A stretch of 64,000 nt of DNA from Tetraselmis striata (taxonomy: Eukaryota > Chlorophyta > Chlorodendrophyceae > Chlorodendrales > Chlorodendraceae), in NCBI GenBank assembly GCA_006384855.1, contig VCJN01002017.1, positions 98,018-162,017 on the forward strand. The letters are read 5' to 3'. Shown here piece after piece: positions 12,990 to 31,839 of the stretch; position 1 is the first letter of the stretch, and the number at the start of each line of letters is the position of its first letter. The position numbers were made by a program, and so were the translations under genes. The notes below the pieces were generated by a model that searched no databases, was not told the DNA's origin, and saw only the letters and a program-made list of their open reading frames with translations.

Positions 12990-13590
12990 CTGCCCTTTTT
13001 GTAATTCACACCAGTACAGTATCTTGTACATAAATATCGTGCGCGGGCTGATGCTGCCGCGGATCGCGGGTGGCACGCATCGTCCGAAGCGCGCAACCCT
13101 AGTCGCTACTTGGTATGGAAATAGCAACAGCAGTTGATGCGCGCTCGTCGTCGTGCCGATACTGAGCAGCAACAGCCAAACCCATCAACCAGCAGATGAT
13201 CGTCGGCATCGCCGATCATACCGCGACGACGACGGACAGAGTAGCTGCGCCAGCCGCATGTCTTACATTCCATATTCGATCAGCTGTCCCACGCTGGGCA
13301 GAATAAACCAGTCGTTCCAGACTGTAGTCATACCCGCGTCCCGGCTTCCTCGCCGTACCTGTCGGGCTCTGTGCCAGTCCCGGTAGCTACGCCCGCGCCG
13401 ACAGAGCAGCAGCCAGCAGCAGCCGTTTCGGTAGGGTCGCCGACGTACCACCTTGCATCCGGTTCGTCGGCGGCGTCGGGGCACGTCACCTGTCGAACGG
13501 CAACAACCAGCACCACCAGCGGAAGATATCCGTGATCCCACCACCCAGCAGTACCTACCCGCGCCCACCTGCGCCCCACCGCCCACCACG
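12990..13590 (+). promoter_or_regulatory. Upstream region of the Ack-Pta gene
   Basis: About 600 bp between the element ORF and the acetate kinase ATG. It opens with the recurring repeat-edge string TTTTTGTAATTCACACCAG (also near 11829 and 44065), then becomes CAG/CAGCAG-rich near 13160-13180 and 13405-13425. No convincing TATA box. An additional 5' exon encoding a targeting peptide cannot be excluded. Confidence 0.3.
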
Positions 13591-20713
<7,123 letters not shown>

Positions 20714-20936
20714 ACAGCTATGTGTAGTTACCTTAGATAGTCACCACGGTAGGCCACCGGTAGCCCCAGGTTTAAGCACATTTTAGCACCTTTCCCCTGT
20801 GGGGTGACCCAGTTCTGCATAATATGGCAATGACATGCTTTGCTCTACGAGGCGGGGCGTGTTGCTCGAACTCGAACGGGCCAACGCCCGAACAGGGTAG
20901 GCCAGACCTGTTGCGGTCATTACTTGGTATTTCCAT

Positions 20937-22700
20937 ACTTGGACGATGGGTGTGTTTTAGACGGCGATCCCCTATCTATCCGGGAATGCAATTCCGCGGT
21001 CACTGGTCTCCAATTAATCACGCGGGGTGTCTCGGCACGACTGCTGTGCTTGATAGGATTATATTTCGAGATGCCGCATGCACAACTTCCCGCAACGCTT
21101 TCCGTAACTTTTCAAAGATTGCTGCCTAAAAAGCCGTCATATAGACGCTGCAAACGCGGTCTCGGCGCGCTGGCACTGTTACCAGTTTCCATATGGCATG
21201 CCTCGTATAGTGGCTATTACGGCCCTTATATATCGACAATCAAAAATAATGAATATAACTACATCAACTACACATTAATGTACATACTTATATGATGCAA
21301 TTACCAATAATGACGCCCTGCTATCTATTGATATGCTGACACACTGCATGCTGCCCAGTACCCGCCTACCTTTTTAACCTATTACTATATGCTTCATTCA
21401 TTACCCGTAGTAGATATCAGTACTCTTTATTGACTTTTTGAGCCCCCCCCCCCCCCCCCCCCCCCTTTTGGCCCATTGCGCATGTTGACCGCACGCCATC
21501 TGACAGCCCTACAAACCGAGCAATACGCAGATGCGCTTCTTACTGTTTCGCACTACAGATATATATTTGTGCACACGCTGTGGAAAGTGAAGAATTGTTG
21601 GCGCTTATTCCGAAGTCCAACTACATTACATAACCCTAATTGACGAAGGGAATACGCAACGCGCTGCGCGAGATGAATTCATCAACTTACTATTGTCCGT
21701 CTGCAGTAATTATGTTAATTTCACCCATATCCATATGCCATATGTAGTATGCCACTCTGGGGAACAAACATTAGTCATAGTACCCGGTATATCATCCGTA
21801 CGTATGCGGTAGCCTTCGAGGTAGATAGCGCAGCATTCCCTTGCTTACACTACATATCATTTTCAGACTTGGACGATGGGTGTGTTTTAGACGGCGATCC
21901 CCTATCTATCCGGGAATGTAAATCCGCCGTCACTGACCTCCAATTAATCTTGCGGGGTGCTTCGGCACTGCGGTGCTTGATATGACTACATAACAGAACG
22001 CCGCATACACAACTTTCCGTAACTTTTTAGAACAGATTGCTGCCTAAAAAGCCGTCATGTAGACGCTGCAGACGGAATCAGCGCGCTGATATTGTTACCA
22101 TATGGTACGCCTCTTATAGTGGCTTTTACGGTCCCATATATATATATATATATATAGCGATACTCAGTTAATAATTGCTGCAACTACATCAACTACACAC
22201 TAGTGTTCATGCATATATGATGCAATTACCAGTGATGGCGCCCTGCTAATGATATGCTGACACACTGCATGCTGCTCAGTACCCGCCTACCGCATAGACA
22301 TTGTTTTTTGTTTTACTTGTTCTTCCTATATGCTTCATTAATTACCCAAAGTAGATATTGGTAGTCTTTATTGACTTTTTGAGCACCCCTTCCTTTTGGT
22401 CCATGGCGCATGTTGACCGCACGCCATCTAACAGCCCTACTACACACCCAGCAATACGCAGATACGCTTATTATCATTGCGCACTGCAAACATATATTTG
22501 CGCGCACTCTGTACAAAGTGAAAAATTGTTGGCGCTTATTCCGGAGTCCAACTACATTACATTACCTTGATTGACAAAGGGAATATGCAACGTGCTGCGC
22601 GAGATATTCATCAATTATTACCTGCCTGCAATAATTATTACAATTGCCATATATATGCCATATACATATGTTCCATATATATGCGCCATATATATATGCC
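20937..22700. repeat. Two tandem copies of an AT-rich repeat of about 0.9 kb
   Basis: Block A (about 20937-21790) and block B (about 21869-22700) share the same series of landmarks: CTTGGACGATGGGTGTGTTT, CCCCTATCTATCCGGGAATG, AAAAGCCGTCAT, GCTGACACACTGCATGCTGC, TTGACTTTTTGAGC and the CGCAACG/CTGCGCGAGAT segment. Period is about 932 bp. Block A has a C run at about 21443-21465 that block B lacks. No coding content recognised. A third, inverted copy lies at about 30640-31340. Confidence 0.8.
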
Positions 22701-22809
22701 ATATGCATGTCCATATGCCACCGTCTATATATCGCCACCGTCTTGATATATAAGTACCCCTCTGGCTTGCCAAAAAATGAAAGTGTAGTGATAGACCGAA
22801 AAATCAAAC

Positions 22810-23680
22810 TGCGAGTCTTTAACATTTAGCGTGGGCACAGTGTGCCCCCATGTAAGGCACACGTATGCCGCAATATCAAACCCATGTGATGCAGCATCCG
22901 CTAGCCTCTGCGTTGATGTAATAGTTTTGCCGATTTGGGGCATTCCACTACAATACGCAAAAAACACACAACTTTTCAGTTATGGCATGTATATGCACGG
23001 CTAGCGTGCTTGGCATTAAATTGCGGGTGAGTGTGCAACATCCATCCCGCCCCATTTCTGCTGCATGCGGCAAAGTACGCGACGAACCATTGAAATGGTT
23101 GCATGGATCGGGCTTGTTTTGATTGCACGGTCTACATGCAATTATGATTATAAACACAAGTTGCCCATATGCTGCCAGTGCCGCTGTCGCGGCGGGCGCA
23201 AAGCAAGGGTACCTACACCCTAACGGGCCACTTATGGTCTAAAGGCATAAGTACCCAGTGCCCTAGCCCGCGTCTCTGCTCGGGCGAAACCTTACTACCC
23301 CGACACACTATCCCATACACTCATCGCCATACCACGATGAAGCCGAATGCAATTGATGATAGAGGGGCGCGGAGCCGCAGTCGCTGAAATCGTACAAGGG
23401 AGACCGTGCAAAGGAGGCGTAGCAATTGGGCCGCCACGTGCAATTTGTTAAGCGTTGGCATGGGATGGGATCGGATGGGCACGGCTAACGCGAATGGAGC
23501 CGAACGTAAGCGCATCATCATTGGCGAATCGTTCACTGCCGCAAAACGAAGGGCGAGCGGCATACCAAAGGTATCGTCAAAGTTGATCAACAAAAAGCTT
23601 CATGAGAGCGGCAAAATGCAGCACCGGACTGCTATTTCTACCGCGCAGCATGCTTTGGTCAGTGTGCGTGCCCCCAGCAT
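22810..23680 (+). mobile_element. Probable 5' part of the Tc1/mariner remnant
   Basis: Sequence upstream of the recognisable transposase C-terminus. Short open frames contain basic, transposase-like text (SKLINKKLHESGKMQHRT near 23580) leading towards the catalytic segment in another frame. Limits are uncertain and no terminal inverted repeats were found. Confidence 0.35.
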
Positions 23681-23683
23681 CAA

Positions 23684-23970
23684 ATGGGAAAGTACAATCG
23701 ACCGTTTTTTGTATATCAAGACGGAGCCAATAAGTGTCAAGCAACTTGTGCCTCCAAGAGAAAATGGGCAGACTACAAAGACACCGTTTTTGCAACACCT
23801 CCCCGATTCCCAGATTTGAATTGGATCGAGAAGGTATGGAATAAGCGTGCGGAGAAGCGCATGAGCAAGTCTAACAGGACAATGACAAGCTTCAAGGCGG
23901 CAGCAATGCACAAAGCATTGCATGAAATTCGAGCTGCAGATTTTTATCACGAAGCATCATCATGTCCACC
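23684..23970 (+). pseudogene. IS630/Tc1-mariner-type transposase, C-terminal remnant
   Basis: The frame beginning MGKYNRPFFVYQDGAN contains the second catalytic Asp context (FFVYQDGAN, where the family has YQQDNAP-like text) and, about 35 residues on, the hallmark FPDLNWIEKVWN, equivalent to the 'SPDLNPIEnlW' block with the third acidic residue. A basic helix follows (KRAEKRMSKSNRTMTSFKAA). The first Asp region is not intact in this frame and the upstream half is frameshifted, so the gene is dead. The family uses TA target sites, which fits the TA-flanked elements elsewhere in the window, but I cannot show that it mobilised them. Confidence 0.7.
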
Positions 23971-24059
23971 TCCTATAAATCTTGCCATGTACGTATCTGT
24001 CCGTATCGCCACGTCAGCACCGGCGGCGGCGACCGCCGAGTGGTGCGGTAGTGGCGATT

Positions 24060-25460
24060 TTTTATAATATATGTAACTTGGAATATTCATCGACAGCTTG
24101 AGATGTGATAGATGGCGGGAGGGGGGGGGGGGGGGCGGGGGCTGCTTGTTACGCTCGTGATTCCGCCGCTCTGCGCAATTTCGAATCATGCCGGGCCCCT
24201 CGGTGGAAATATACCCAAGGGGGTAGGAGGGGGGTGCGATGCAAATATTATTAGGTTCAGTCTCCTACAAACTTTAATACATTGACTTACTGCGCGACCC
24301 GCATCCGCATAAAAAGGCGGTTTACTCGCCCCTCACGGGCGGATTTTCCTCGCGGATGAGGGGCCTGCATAGCGCAGCCCATTAGCGGACTATGGGAGCG
24401 TTTTGATGGCCAGCCCTACCACATACCCTGAACAATGCCCTAAGAGGTGATCATAATGACCCCCCCGCTGACTCGGGGGCTGCACCCTTGCACAGTACGG
24501 GCTGAAGTCCGGCTCTAACAAGAGTAGCGCATTGAATACGGACAACATCTTCATGTGGGCTAGTTTTGGAGCACGCCTTAATTATTATTGCAGTATTGGC
24601 CGTTTTTGCGGGAACTGCTCACTTGCTTGCATGCCGACGGCGGGGAGAGCCGAGAGTGCGCATTTGTGAATGTGTTCCACGATGGTAAAGCTATCTCTTG
24701 GCGTGCAGCCGTACGCATAGAACGCATATACATACGTGTTATAAAAATTTGTGCCCTCGTGACATTGGGAAACCGACCATGAACAATGACACGCACACGT
24801 GTGGCTTTTACACCGAGAGCACATCAACCGCCACTTAGGGCTGCCCCCACGCATGATGTCATGTTCACGTATGGCACATGCAAGGGCGCGGCCGGAAACG
24901 AAGGTGAGGGTTGATAATGGGCCAATCTACAATTGATGCTATTTGACAAGAGAGGCAAGATTGTTCTTATTGGCAGCTATACACCCTACAATTGAATCAA
25001 TCTGCCCCATGGAAAGCAATTCCACAATGCAAATGTGGAGCAAGAGCGTAGTCAACAGCCTGAAAGCCTGAAAGCACCTGAAAGCGTACAGAGTATTTGG
25101 GTTTGGGGTCCTTGCCTTGGCTCGCCGAGTACTGCGACCCTACCCGAAGTAGGGTTTGCCAGGAAGTTTGAAGTGTAGTGTATGGATATAAACTTCTTGA
25201 TCATTATTGGCCATCATCGATTTTACTGCCGCCGCTTGCCACCATAATAATTACATGAGCTAGCAGCAGAAGGCGATATCGGAAATCCAGCAGTAGGTTG
25301 ATAACCCCTTTCCGTCCCCACTGCCTGTCGCCCGTACCAGGTAGTAGCGATCGCTAATCCTTCCGCGCAGCTGCTTTGCTCACTTCCAGCAGCTCGAGCT
25401 CGGCTCGCTGCACCCACTGTCAGTATCTCGAGCACTTCCACCTTCAATCGCTCACCGGTT
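24060..25460. other. Repeat-rich intergenic DNA, no gene recognised
   Basis: A G run lies at about 24119-24135. Around 24300-24360 there are short inverted repeats (CGGATTTTCCTCGCGGATG region with GCATCCGCAT). A minus-strand stretch near 24850-24600 is cysteine- and histidine-rich but has no recognisable domain. Confidence 0.4.
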
Positions 25461-25469
25461 GAGCCGTTC

Positions 25470-25885
25470 ACCCAACTCCAATTCCGTGCCGTGCGCATCG
25501 CTACCCGAGAACGTCCCCACCGCAAAGCCAGGGCACAAACGAAAACGACTTTGGGCGCACGAGTACAGGGAAAATCACACTACTGAGGGGCTGTCTGCTG
25601 TCGCTGCCCGACGTTGTAACGCTTGTGCGCGGCACGACGACTCACTACCGGGTGGATGAACCTCGGTGCGGACTTGTTCAGCCTCTGTGACCCTCGCGCG
25701 CACAAGTACGCGAAGGCGCTGCCGAAGGCAACGAGCTGGAAGATGGCAGATGAGCTGCTGGTGGCTGGCCCAAGTAGCTCCCCGGCCGGGAGCTCAGGGC
25801 TCGCGGGCGATGGGGCAGCCCGTACCGAAACCCTATTGTACCGGTAATAACCTAACCGATTGAAACCACTAACAGAGCGTACTGG
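25470..25885 (+). repeat. Dispersed repeat, copy 1 of the 'MCAARRLTT' family
   Basis: Reverse-complement match, roughly 75-80% by eye, to 56690-57115, and a shorter match to 61106-61260. On this strand the copies keep a similar open frame: LCDPRAHKYAKALPKA, then SWKMADELL and SSSPAG. Conservation of this text between diverged copies suggests a former coding region of an unrecognised element. Confidence 0.65.
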
Positions 25886-26099
25886 TCGCACTAGGACAGT
25901 TAAATTGTTGGAAAACCCCAGTACATCACCAAAATAAAAGGCAATCAGGAAGGTCCTCTACCTTTATCCTATTTTTTTTAGGTCTGCTCATGTAATTATA
26001 AAACCCCAGGACATGTGATTATTTAGGTCATAACCATCATCAAACCCATCTTCGCCAGTCCGACAGGCCGTGTTCAGCTCGTCTCTGCCGCGCGGGCTC

Positions 26100-26541
26100 G
26101 CTCGACCGCCCCAGCCCATTCACAGATGTAGTATTCCCCCCCCCCCCCCCCCCCCCCTCACCGCCAGTCAAAAGGTCGCCGTGCGCCATAGCGGTGCCAT
26201 ACTACCGCGCTGTCGTGACGGCGCGCATTCAGTCTCTTGATTTGGCACATGGCACCCGTCCCTCGCCGCCAGTTGACCGAGTGCCGCGTGCGTGCCTGCC
26301 AGCGACCGTCGACACCGACAGTTGGATTTACAGGTGCACACAACACTAGGCGCGTGTCTCCTTGCCGCGTCTGTCACCATCGGACTTCATGGGGAGACGC
26401 ACCCGACGCTCCCATAATGCAAGAGTTATATACGACTGATAAGCGGCTCGGCCGTTGCTGTGTTGCGCTTGCCCGCAGGGTTCCGTCCTGCGCAGTGGAA
26501 CACATCAACACACAGGCCCGACCCCTCAGGAGCTTCCCAAC
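26100..26541 (+). promoter_or_regulatory. Upstream region of the GT29-like gene
   Basis: GC-rich stretch starting with a C run (about 26137-26157) and reaching the ATG at 26542. No clear TATA box or other motif was seen; assigned only by position. Confidence 0.25.
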
Positions 26542-28237
26542 ATGTCGTCCCCCAGTGTCGGGGGGCTTGCGGTCATTTGCGACGCTCGACTGGAATCGTC
26601 CGCAAAGCTCAGGTTGGGCAAGACGATTGTAAGGCTGGCGCGAGCCAATGGCCCCAACAAGGTGGGTGGGACAGGGGAGGGGGGGGCGGGCGGGCTGTAC
26701 ATGTGATGCGGACACATGGGGCGCTTCTTCTCACGCTCCCCAATGCACTGCAGGGGGCTTTCCTGCTAGCGGCTCTGCTTGTCCTGGTGGGCTCAGCGGC
26801 AGCTGCCCAGGCGGCCGCGGTTGGGGGCGGAGCCGGGCATGTCAGTGACAGCATGGGCATTACTGGGCCCCGTGCGTTGAGGCGCCGAGCCGGCAGGCGG
26901 CGGCTGCAGGAGGCCGAGCAGAACACGGAGCCAGCATCGACAGTCGCAGCCAATAGTTCAGACAGTCCCGCCTGTCTGCGGTCACCGCAGCCCCAGTGCC
27001 TTGGGAAGCTCAATGCGTTCGACCCCTTCGCGAGCAGCTGGTCCGTTCATGGCTTTGTTGACCCGGACAAGCCGCGGGCTGATCCAGAGGGCGCGCACAC
27101 GGATGAGGCGAGGGAGGGCGCGGTGCGCGCATGCCTCTCACAGAACAACAAAAACTGCCATCCAGGGGACGCTCTGGGGGTGTGCCGCGCGGCACAGAAG
27201 CAAATAAACCTGTTAGGTCTCAGGGAGAGGATGGCGAGTGCGCGTTGCATGAAGATGGTCGCCAAGTCACGGCAGCCAGGGTTGGCGCCGTTGCTGCCAA
27301 GGTGAGAGGATGCGGACGCTCCATGCAAGCAGCGCCAGGCCCACTGCTGTGCTGTCTGTCTTCCACGCCGCGCAGCTGCGGAGTGCACAGCGCGGGGGCG
27401 GGGGAAGCATCAGCGCCTGCGCCTCCTGTCCCCGTGCGCGCAGGTACACGTCGTGCGCTGTTGTTGGAAACGGCCCCGGGTTCAAGACCGGAACAAACAA
27501 GTCCGCAATCATCGACTCCTATGACGCCGTGTTCAGAAGCAACTACTTTGCGAGCACCGACCTGCAGGTGATCCTTTCCACCCCTGGAACGTCCACCGGC
27601 ATGCGAGCACCGAACCGCAAAGTGGAGTGCGGGCTGCCTTCAGTTGCGCCACTCGTCATTCCCACAGAACTGCTCTGTAGGCTGAGGGCGGCGGTGTCTG
27701 CCCGCTGATGGTGTTGCAATGCAGGGCCTCCGCACAACATGGCGCACCGTCAATCACAAGCGCTCGGTCTCGACCGGGAAGCCGATCGTGCACACCTGGC
27801 TGCCGCGCAACGTGACGTACGCGGGGCACGCGCTGCTGATGGGGGCGGGCGAAGATCCTGGCGGCGACGCGAAGAAGCTCATACAGAGGATGGGCCTCGG
27901 GAGCAATGCGTACATCGTGTCGGCCAAGTGCCGCGGTGTCATCCGGGGCATGGTCACGAAGATCACAAAGTTCATGATGGCCACGAAAGCGCTCGCCGCC
28001 ACCAGCCACAAGGACAACCAGGTGACGAGCGGTATGTGGAACATCTTCCTGGCGATGTTCCTCTGCGAGGATGTGGACCTCTATGGCTTCAGCACGCACA
28101 CGGTGCTGCCCGGGACGACCAAAGCCCACGTGGTCGAGACGTTTGTCTCTGACCGCATGAGTCCCTACCACAACTGGGGCGCCCAGCAGGCAGTGGTGCG
28201 GTACCTGGTGGCCGCGAGACAAGTCGATCTCTGCTAG
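26542..28237 (+). CDS. GT29 sialyltransferase-like type II membrane protein, four exons
   Basis: Exons 26542-26661, 26754-27301, 27444-27567 and 27725-28237 (TAG) join in phase to about 434 residues. A 40-residue cytoplasmic tail (MSSPSVGGLAVICDARLESS start) precedes a signal anchor, GAFLLAALLVLVGSAAAA, then a variable stem, as expected of a Golgi type II enzyme. The catalytic domain shows the GT29 motifs: L-motif SCAVVGNGPGFK with IIDSYDAVFRSNY, S-motif TSGMWNIFLAMFLCEDVDLY continuing GFS, and a C-terminal YHNWGAQQAVVRYL in the motif III/VS position. Family members transfer sialic acid from CMP-sialic acid to glycans; many algae and plants lack sialic acid, and their GT29 proteins may use another acidic sugar such as Kdo. 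The donor is therefore unknown. The usual final H-x4-E is not evident: the corresponding stretch reads HNWGAQ. Frames and splice sites look undamaged. Confidence 0.85.
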
Positions 28238-28744
28238 CCGCCATCGCCGCCTGGATTCGGTACGCGTGCGGTGGCGAGGTGTTAGCTGAAATGACCGGAG
28301 GCGGCGCCTCTCAGAACATGCCCTGCGGTGATTTCATTCAATACGGTATGGCACGAGCAACCTCCCGCAAACTAGAACGAATGTTGCAAACGTCCGCCTA
28401 CAATAGGAAAGGCCTGCCCCGCACGCTCAGGTATTGTGCATGCACTTGGCTGTCTGCAAGCTCCGCAGAACGCTTGTGCCCGCCCCCTATGCCGGGGCAA
28501 GTATCCTGTTGACATTTGATTGGGTTCACTTGAGGGTCGCAAAAGTACTGACTTGTGTCGCAGCAGCGAGTCGGAAGATTTGTGTGGTTTTAGTGGTGCG
28601 TTCTGGTAGGTTTCAAGATACGTAGCTTATTTGGTCTCTTTCTGGGGCGGAATGGGGGTCAGAAGCGATAATGCACCGCCAAACCAAAGCGTGGTGGTGA
28701 TAAGGGAAGTGGCTGTATTTATCATACCTGAACGTTCTGGTAGC
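28238..28744. other. Intergenic, no gene recognised
   Basis: About 500 bp between the GT29-like gene and the duplicated Ack-Pta tail. Short frames only; none resembles a known protein. Confidence 0.5.
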
Positions 28745-29370
28745 AGTGCGAGGATAACTCGCGCACCTCACGCTCAAAAGGGTCGGGTCCGCCGCCTCGC
28801 TAAATGCCGCGTGAACAGCTCTGTGTAGCTATCTTAGATAGTCACCACGGTAGGCCACCGGTAGCCCCAGATTTAAGCACATCTTAGCATCTTTCCCTCT
28901 TTTGGGTGACCAGTTCTGCTTAGTAGGGCAGTGACATGCTTTGCTCTACGAGGTGGGGCGTGTTGCTCGAACTCGAACGTGCCAACGCCCGGACAGGGTA
29001 GGTCAGACCTGTTGCCGTCAGTTCTTGGTATGTTCATACTTGTATGATTGCTGTGTTTTAGACGGCGATCCCCTATCTATCCGGGAATGCAAATCCGCCG
29101 TCACTGACCTCCAATTCATCTTGCGGGATGCCTCGGCATTGCGGTGCTTGATAGCACTACAGAACAAAACGCCGCATGCACAACTTTCCGCAACCGCTTT
29201 CCGTAACTTTTTAGAACAGATTGCTGCCTTAAAAGCCGTCATGTAGACGCTGCAAAGACGGTATCAGCGCGCTGGTGCTGTTGCCATCGGGTACGCCTTG
29301 TATTGAGGCTATTACGGTAAGGATATATACCATCGGTATCAGCGCTGGTACTGTTACCATCTGGTACGCG
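28745..29370 (+). pseudogene. Duplicated 3' tip of the Ack-Pta gene with its downstream flank
   Basis: About 28757-29370 aligns with 20653-21230. It starts inside the last codons of Pta (CGCGCACCTCACGCTCAAAAG here, with the matching CTCGCTAAATG(A/C)CGCGTGA end) and runs through about 500 bp of 3' flank, including TAGATAGTCACCACGGTAGG and GACATGCTTTGCTCTACGAG. Only about 20 codons of coding sequence are present, so it is a non-functional fragment. It diverges by scattered substitutions and small indels, so the duplication is not recent. Confidence 0.85.
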
Positions 29371-30640
29371 TCCTATAGAGGCTTAGTAAGGATCTATATC
29401 GTATATATGTACATATATATACATAATTATACATAATTATATTTATTTATTCGTATTTATTTACATATGTTTATATATACCTGTATAACTTGCTTAAGCA
29501 TGCTTATCGATCAGCATATTGTGACATTATTATTTAGCATGAGGCATCATGCCGATAAAATATAACTGCTTCACGGCGTAGCAGTGCGTATTGTGTGAGG
29601 ATGGGAGCGCATGCTCCATGTTGAGGCATATTTATAGTCATCATGGGGGCTCAGAACAATGCAAGAAGGCGCCATCCAAGAGCACGCGCGGATGTACAAA
29701 TATACTAAACAGTTATATGCAATGGCTGGGTGCTTCGGTGGCTTCTTTCACACTCGCCTTCCTGCCACATGCAATTCAGGAATGCAGTATATTACGCGAA
29801 TTGCAGCCCTCAGCGTGCAGGAAGCGCAGCCGCCCTTCTTCAGTTGCATCCACATTTCGCTGCAACAAAATGTCAGCGCTTAGCATATCACCACATACGA
29901 AGTAGTTATATATATATATACTAGATTCGTCCTGTACTATATTTCCTTCTTAGTATTTAGTTGGTAGCACCGCAACAGCGGGCATATAGCGCGAGTCGTG
30001 CGTTGTGTGTCTAGAACCCGCAGCTTGCTTTTCATGCTGCTAATATGCGAAATGCGCCCTCGCTGTAATTTGGTGGGCTGGCGGTGATAGAATAGTGTAA
30101 TTACAGCTGTAATTAATACAGGACCTGTCGTCTTGATGCCGTCCCCTTCTGTAGTTTGAGCGCGTGGACCAGGTTGGGGGTGGGGGGGGGGGGGGGGGGG
30201 GGGGGGTATCAAGAAACTACTCTACCGGCGCGGCCGGCGGCATAATTGCCGCGCAACATGGTATGCTGATGCCCCAATGCATCGCCGCGCATGCATGCTG
30301 CTGATGCTGCCGCGCATTTTGGCCATTTTCAGGTGTTACAATATAATGTACTCACCACGACACTGGCAAGCGCGCCACTATTGACAGCCCGATGAAGCAA
30401 CATGACCAAGAAAGCTACTTCATTGTAGTTGCATTACATCGGTAAGACCGACCGTAATGATGTAGTTCTGACCTATTGTTCCGCCCGCCTTTATCTGTCG
30501 TATCGTGAACAGTATGCCGTGACTGGCTACGACTGGCGGGCATCACGGCAATATAAGGCGGCAATGATGTGTAGTGTAAGCAAGGGAATACTGCGCTATC
30601 TACCTATCAAACTACCGCACACGTACAGATGATATAAAGG
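29370..30640. other. AT-rich intergenic DNA, no gene recognised
   Basis: AT-rich with TATATA tracts near 29400-29480 and 29905-29925, and a G run at about 30181-30206. Small frames at 29591-29924 overlap one another and show no recognisable domain. Confidence 0.45.
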
Positions 30641-31340
30641 GGGACTATGACTAATGTTTAGTCCCCTGAGTGGCATACTATATGTGGTATATGGATATGG
30701 GCGCAATTGTAATAATTATTGTAGACGGGCAATAATTGATGAATATCTCGCGCAGCACGTTGCGTATTCCCTTTGTCAATCAAGGTTATGTACTGTAGTT
30801 CGATTCCGGAATAAGCGCCAACATTTTTCACTTTCTACAGCGTGTGCGCAAATTGATATTTATAGTGCGCAACAGCAAGCAGCGTATATGCGGCTTGCTG
30901 GGTGTGTTGGGCTGTTAGATGGCATGCGATCAACACACGCAATGGACTAAAGGAGGGGGGCTCAAAAAGTCAATAAAGGGTACTTATATCTACTACGGGT
31001 AATGAATGAATCAAGCACGTAGTAAAAATCAGTAAAACAAAAAACAATGTCTATCCGGTAGGCGGGTACTGGATGGGCAGCATGCAGTGTGTCAACATAT
31101 CATTAGCAGGGCGCCATCATTGGTAATTGCATCATATCCATCAGCATGTACATTAATGTGTAGTTAATGTAGTTGTATTCATTATTTACTGAATGTCGAT
31201 ATCTATAGATATATATTTGTTTATATATTTATATTGTATATATAGTTGTATTCACTATTTTTATATTTACATATATATAATATATACCGACAATCAATAA
31301 ATAATGAATACAACTAAAATTAATGTACATGCTTATATGA
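30640..31340. repeat. Third, inverted copy of the 0.9-kb AT-rich repeat
   Basis: Reverse complement of block A at 20937-21790: GACTATGACTAATGTTTAGT, GATGAATATCTCGCGCAGC, CGCAACAGCAAGCAGC and CAGCATGCAGTGTGTCAAC occur here in reverse order and on the opposite strand. Confidence 0.75.
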
Positions 31341-31839
31341 TGCAATTATCAATTAGTACCAATATATATACTATATGGCGCCTTTGATTTATAATGCACT
31401 TCGTATATACCCCCACTACATTACGTATACATATTATATACAATACGATTATATACAATATATATAGTATGACTTGATGTGGTGGAGGAGTTGTTTTGGC
31501 TAACATGTACTCGTGTGTATTATGCACTGGCGCCCGCCACCAGGCAACAGGCCACCAAGAGCGGAGGATCATGTGTGCGGCAGGTCTGGCGGCACCACCC
31601 CCACCTCCATGTGGTGCTGGGCGCTGGTAACTATGTTAGGGTTACCTCCGTAACCCTATCTGCCCACCTATACCCGCACACTTGTATACACCCAAACTCT
31701 TACTGTCCACTCACTTATACTAGTACGCCTATATACACCCGTACTCACTGCCCTCTACTCACTTACATGCTAGCACGCCTATATGCATATGTACTCACAT
31801 TGCTCATCCGCCGATGCGCGTACACCGCGTGCAACTACT

